Source: Phlegmacium glaucopus (lineage: Eukaryota; Basidiomycota; Agaricomycetes; Agaricales; Cortinariaceae). From it: a stretch of 64,000 nucleotides of DNA. The notes below the pieces were generated by a model, which did no database searches, had not been told where the DNA came from, and worked only from the letters and a program-made list of their open reading frames with translations. This document shows positions 59,106 through 64,000 of this stretch, in pieces (positions within the stretch are counted from its first letter, which is position 1; each line of letters starts with the position of its first letter). The position numbers and the translations under genes are program-made. The DNA is taken from positions 472,265-536,264 of the forward strand of contig MU130532.1 in NCBI GenBank assembly GCA_015039465.1, given 5' to 3'.

Positions 59106-61651
59106 AACGAGCTGAGAGCCCGAGACGGGCGACGTGAGATTGAAAGATAACACAAGTGAGAGGCTTGGTGAAGATGTCGGCAGTGTTTTCGGTTCCCGGA
59201 ATGTGATTGACAACAAAAGATTTGGATTCAATGTGAGAGCGAATGAAATGATAGCGTATGTCGATGTGCTTGGCCTTTCCATGATTGGAGTCATTGACAG
59301 AGAGGCTTTTGGCGCCGTTGTTGTCGGTGCATATGACGAGAGGGCTGGGACAATCGACCTGGAACTGAATGAGTGACTGACGAAGCCATACCCCTTCTTG
59401 GATGGCTCGAGTGAGCGCGACATACTCGGCCTCTGTCGTGGATAGAGCGATGCAGTTTTGTTTCTTAGCAGACCAGCTGATGGGTCCACCACCCATTGAC
59501 CAGAGGAAGCCGGACACGGAAGCGTGATCGTTTTTGTCACCGGCCCAATCTGCATCCGACAGACCGGAGAGTGCGAGACCGTGATTGTCGCCTCCATAAT
59601 GGAGGCGATAAGTTCGCGTTCCTTTGAGATAACGAAGCACTCGTTTGGCGGTGGCAAAATGTCGAGGTTCGGGTGAAGAGCAGTGTTGAGAAAGCAAGAG
59701 GACGGCGAATGAGATATCCGGACGAGAGCATATTTGAAGAAACAACAGAGACCCAACCAAACGCTGGAAGGACTTTGTGAGATTCGTTATGGGTGGATAC
59801 GTGTCATCAGGAGACCCGAAAGGGTGATCACGGTCGAGTGGAGTTTTGACGGGGTTGCAATTCGTGAGGTCGTACTCGGCAAGAAGAGTGTCGATGAACA
59901 TTTCTTGATGTATCCAGAGCTCTCTGGTCTCCAATTGATGTTCGAATTGAACACCGAGAAAACAGCGAAGAGGACCCAGGTCCTTAATTCCAAAGGCCTT
60001 TTTGATTTCACTTTTGATGAAATCCAGGAAGGGCATCGATGTGCAGCCGGACAGACCATCATCGACATGCATTGCCAGAAGGCAGTGTACGTCCTCTCCC
60101 CCCCCATGACCGTTTATAAACGAAGACCGCGTGATCGAACTCGGATCGAAGGAAACTGAGACTTTCAAGGACTTTGCGAAGGAGGTTGTACCAGATTAAA
60201 CTGGCTTGCTTCAGGCCATAGAGCGATTTCAGCAGGCGCCATACACCTCGAAGTCCCGATGGGGAGGTGTAACCAGGAGGGTAACGCATATAGATGGTGC
60301 AGGTGAGGTCCCCCCAAAGAAAGGCGCGGGTTGCGTCGAAGCATTCTAGGTGCCAGCCTTTGAGAGCGGCATAGACCGCGATGAACCAAATGCTTGCTGA
60401 CTTTGCAACAGGAGCAAAGGTTGCGTCGTAGTCGACGAAAGGTACTTGTGAGAACCCCTGCGCGACTAAGCGTGCTTTGTGAATCGGAGGTCCACCATCA
60501 GGGTCAAGCTTGAACTCGAAAACCCATCGGTTACCTATAGCCCTCCTACCCTCTGGCAAGATTTCTTCCACGTACACCCCCATTGACTTCAACATCCCCA
60601 GCTCTTTCTCCTCCACTCTCCTCCACTCATCCGCATCAGAACGTGCCATGGCTTCTCGATGATTTGCAGGTGGAGTATTCATGTCATAGTTGGGGCTATT
60701 GGGGTTGCGAACGATGTCGCTGTGTAAGGAGAGAAGCGCCAATTCAAGACTTGCATCCATGTCGCGCTGAAGGTAGTTTTGAACGTCGAGAGAGGCAGCG
60801 AGAGACGTGAAGTCGCCGATTTCCTCAAACAAGTTCGGCAGTTCGCAGCAGAGATAGGAATAATCTGTTATTTCATCGTGGTCGTCCAAGACTAACGCAT
60901 CCTCCTTATCAGCCGTCATGGAAGCTCTCTCCATTACGACTCGTTGAGCTGCTGCCCTCCTCTCCTTGCGCTTCTCTTTATTCACCCTGATTTTTTCCAG
61001 ATGTTCCTTTGCTGATCGAATGGAATCAACATAGTCTCGTCCTCTGGCAGTGAGCAAGCGATTGCTGCGGAGAGTGGGGGTCGACTTGGTCGAAGGTTCA
61101 GTTGTGATGGGAGGGGATTGCGCAGGGACGTTTGACATGGGAACGTCGGATGAAGGTGCATCGTCAACAGGGAGCGAGGTTGCAGGCAATGATTCCGAAG
61201 AGGGTTCGAGAATGGAAGGAGGAAAAGGAAGCGAGGAGTAATCAACAGGAGTGGAGGAAACTTCATGTATTGCATGGTATGGGATGTTCTCGTCAAAGAT
61301 GACAGATCCCGAGTTGAAGGAATTGGTGAGTTGCGAGAGAGCGTACGCGATATCCTCTGCCTGAGGGAGGATATCCCATGAAGAGACATTCCACGGATTT
61401 AACTCCTAGCTTTGACTGTAGTTCAATGGGAACATGCGCGAAGCATCGAACACCCCAGACCCACAAGTGAGAGACGTCTGGCTTATGATTCCGGAAAACT
61501 TCAAAAGGAGTCGTGTTCTTTGGAAGCGTCGATGTTACTGTGAGGTTATAAAGGTATGTCGCGGTGAGGGCTGCCTCTCCCCAGTATGTGAGAGGTAGTT
61601 GAGCGGCAGTCAGCATTGCGAGCATCCTTCCTTGTATGGTTCGAAACACGC
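59104..61651 (-). pseudogene. Ty1/Copia retrotransposon pol, 5'-truncated and frameshifted
   Basis: In order on the minus strand: integrase C-terminal part (QLPLTYWGEAALTATYLYNL, FRNHKPDVSHLWVWGVRCFA); a frame change near 61385; a Ser/Pro-rich linker; reverse transcriptase beginning RRAIGNRWVFEFKLDPDGGP, with LLKSLYGLKQASLIWYNLL; a second frame change at a run of eight C (about 60096-60104); the catalytic MHVDDGL (YVDD-type box), FGIKDLGPLRCFLGVQF and PLDRDHPFG; then RNase H (LSDADWAGDKNDHASVSGFL, SKKQNCIALSTTEAEYVAL-like, NSNHGKAKHIDIRYHF-like) to the end at 59104. Gag, protease and most of the integrase are missing, cut off at the LTR copy at 61652. Not functional. Confidence 0.9.
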
Positions 61652-61799
61652 TGTCGCGCACCAATACTGATTGGTAGCGTGAGAAGAAAGCTTAAAAGTC
61701 GCCATCATGAAAATAAGCGGACTTTGAATTTGATTACCTATTTTGGAAGCGGCCCTGAATCGCGTTCCTGGTCAACAAAACCATTCGTTCAACGATAAC
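61652..61799 (+). mobile_element. First 148 bp of LTR copy C, inserted in the Copia element
   Basis: TGTCGCGCACCAATACTGAT through CGTTCAACGATAAC matches copies A and B almost base for base, then the match stops abruptly at 61799. The continuation expected from A and B (ATCCTCATCGCTC) is found at the far end of the window, written backwards. Confidence 0.9.
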
Positions 61800-64000
61800 G
61801 GGGAGGGAACAGGAACCCTAGCGACCTTAGCTAACATTGTGGTGGGTTATAACAATTGTTATGGCTTACAGTGTGACAACTTGGGCAAAGAGAGATACTA
61901 CTACAGAGTCTCGGTTAGTTACCTAGTATTGTTCAGAGTCTTGGTTAGTTACCTAGTGGTGGTCAGAATTAGCGGATGCTTGCACATCTAGTCTTTTAGT
62001 CTTCAACTATTAGTCCGGTCAGGGAACCTACAAAGGTCTGTTTACAGTTCCACGTGATCCTACTTATGGTTTCTTCAGTAGTTATTAGTCTCAGCTTTAG
62101 TCCGATCAGGGAACCTACAAAGGTCTGTTTATAGTTCCACGTGATCCTCTAATGGTGTCTTCAGTTATTAGTCCGGTCAAGGAACCTACAAAGGTCTGCT
62201 TATAGCTCCATGGACCTTCTAATGGGTTCGTTCAGTTAAGAGATGGCTTCAAAAATAGTCAGTTACGTTGTGAATAAGCTGTTACAAGTGACCTACAGAA
62301 GTGACCTTCTGGATGAGGAGAACGACAATAGTGTTAGGTAGTAAAAACAGATTGAGACACGGCTAGTGTTTCATTGACAGTTGGTTTGTTTATTACGCTT
62401 CTAGGTACTGCTACCTAAGAATGTCAGGTTCTAGCAAAGAGGGGAAAATAAAGGGAGAAGTAGTTTAAGAAAGTTTCGTGGCCGACGTAGTGCTGCTGAA
62501 ATGAAGGGTAAAGTAAGTGAAGAACTTAACAAAGGGCAAGAGTTGTCAGTGGTGTGAATAGACTTACTACAAGTTTTGAGAGGTTAGTACTGTTTCTGGA
62601 AGTCCTGTTGATCTGAGTGGTAAGGTATGGGGGTCGGTATGAGGCCTTTGGCCCCTGCCAAAGTTAAAAGTGAACGCGCCACCCGAGGTCTATATTTCTA
62701 GAGTTTCTGTAATTCTGGTATACAGAAAGCCATATTTAGCAACAACAACAACATATATTTGTGGTTGGTCTCTCGTCACCTGGTCTGGAATCCAGTTCTC
62801 AGAGGGACAACAAGCAAATCCCTTCCACATTGGAATCTGAACATTGTGTGTCTCCATCCCCCACTCTTATCTCTATTCCTCCTACTCCTACTTACTCTTA
62901 CTCAGAAGTCATTCTGATATCGTCAACTGTCTTCCAACTGTCACTCCCTGACTTTTTCGCTTGAGTCTCCCTCATTCCTTCTCCTACTCCTCCTTATTCT
63001 CAGAAGTCATTCTGATATCATTAACTGTCATCCCTATCTAACTGTGAATTCCCGTCTTTTTCGCTTGAACTCCTTCCTTAAGTGACCTTAAGGTGACTCT
63101 CCTACTATTAACCCCCCCCCATTCTTACTTAACTCTACTTTGATGGATAGGACCATGTTTTCTCGTCATAAATATGGGATTCCTACTCCGATACATTTTG
63201 TTATTTTTTTCTTTCTTCATGCGTGACAGTTTTCTTCTTTCTACTTCTCTCCTGTCGACGCTCTTCTTTTCTTGTTACCTTTTCTTCTTCCTTGTTATTT
63301 TTCTAGACATTTTACAGTTTCACGCTCTCTTTTCTTCTCTTCCGTCACATGTATCAGGTTATCGTTTTTATATAGCTGAGGTTTCCGCACACCAGTACAG
63401 TTTTTACACTTTCCAGGACTCAGTTGTGAACTTTCCGCGTCGGAACAAGGGCTCTTTTGTGATGAACGGGTACTCAGGGTACAGCGCGTCGGAACTATTG
63501 TGAACTGTGTGACGCTCTTATTAGGAGACGACGACTAAGTAGACGTTAAGGACGAATCAGCACTAGGAGGACCTGAAGGATTTAACAGTATTTCTCCCAC
63601 CCTTCCGAAGTCCATGGCGCACTTACTACCAAAACCGTCACTTACTATTCTATTCTCCATCTATTCACTCCTATCCCCTGACTCACTCTAGGTCCTCGCT
63701 CCATACCGTTCTATCTATCGACTCCTCTTCTGAACACCCAGGTATCGGTGTTGTTGCTACTGTTTCGGAAACTGTATTACCCTCTACATCGACTACGCAG
63801 GTATTTGCCCGGCAAGAACTTTACTACCCGGTATCTACGCTAGTTTGCGCTCGGCTACTGGCTACGCTTATCATCTAACTAGCGAAACAACATAGTGATC
63901 GGTTCCCTGTTTGCCTACCATCTACAATTCCTCGTACAGCTATCACATTTACTATCTGTTGTATCACCTTCTGTAACTCCTATACTACTCGCTACTCCTA
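61800..64000. other. String-reversed (not complemented) block: LTR copy C plus internal region written backwards
   Basis: Read from 64000 down to 61800 without complementing, the text begins ATCCTCATCGCTCATCATAT, exactly what follows GATAAC in LTR copies A and B. It then tracks copies A/B with only a few differences per 100 bp through TATAAATACTG (63180-63161 backwards) to the LTR end near 62830. The remaining ~1 kb, again only when read backwards, holds ACAACAACAACAACG-type leader sequence and short open stretches as expected inside an LTR element, including three ~75-bp repeats (as written, GGTCAGGGAACCTACAAAGG near 62018, 62105 and 62176). Frames predicted in the given orientation (62761, 63174 and others) are meaningless. 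Confidence 0.93.

Noticed and set aside
62761..63503. ORFs in the last 1.2 kb
   Set aside because: The block is string-reversed, so frames as written have no biological meaning.

Overview
The window is nuclear DNA of a mushroom-type fungus (Basidiomycota, probably Agaricomycetes). Nearly every gene is cut by spliceosomal introns of about 45-65 nt with GTRNGT donors and CTRAC branch sites. The gene families (F-box/LRR-like protein, atypical fungal kinase-like protein, fungalysin protease, P-loop GTPases of a type common in mushrooms, PD-(D/E)XK-like protein) fit that group. All exon boundaries below were spliced by hand from reading frames and splice motifs; none is backed by transcript data.

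Layout. 1-4.3 kb: a DH-PH Rho guanine-nucleotide exchange factor (minus strand, runs off the left edge). 4.7-20 kb: two inverted, about 2.3-kb copies of a gene family of unknown function flank an accessory-looking interval. That interval holds a decayed O-fucosyltransferase-like gene, microsatellites, an F-box protein, a small secreted defensin-like peptide gene and a PD-(D/E)XK-like gene. 20.4-31.6 kb is a conserved block: a Cys/Met-metabolism PLP enzyme, a Rab18-like GTPase, an M36 fungalysin and the mitochondrial processing peptidase beta subunit. 31.9-38.3 kb: three copies (one dead) of an enoyl-reductase-like MDR gene, with a U6 snRNA gene and a kinase-like gene between them. 38.8-45.1 kb: a pseudogene and a large serine/acid-rich membrane protein. 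46.1-54.8 kb: two P-loop GTPase genes. 56.3-64 kb: nested LTR-retrotransposon debris and a broken Copia element.

Two observations stand out. First, 47.8-51.2 kb looks like a 57-bp minisatellite but reads as a spliceosomal array. Each of 59 successive units is a complete mini-intron (GTGAGT-like donor, CTGAC-like branch site, CAG/TAG acceptor). Consecutive introns are always separated by exactly 3 nt, none of the 59 triplets is a stop codon, and the flanking open exons are in the same phase. Three more one-codon exons and one three-codon exon lie just upstream. The array sits between the G domain and a C-terminal segment resembling that of the neighbouring GTPase, so the simplest model is one GTPase gene whose middle is assembled from about 62 one-codon exons.

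Second, 61,800-64,000 is string-reversed without complementing. Read backwards, it continues the LTR copy that begins at 61,652 without a gap and matches the other LTR copies. Neither DNA strand can carry such a sequence by known recombination, so it should be treated as a data artefact or deliberate alteration and not annotated as written.
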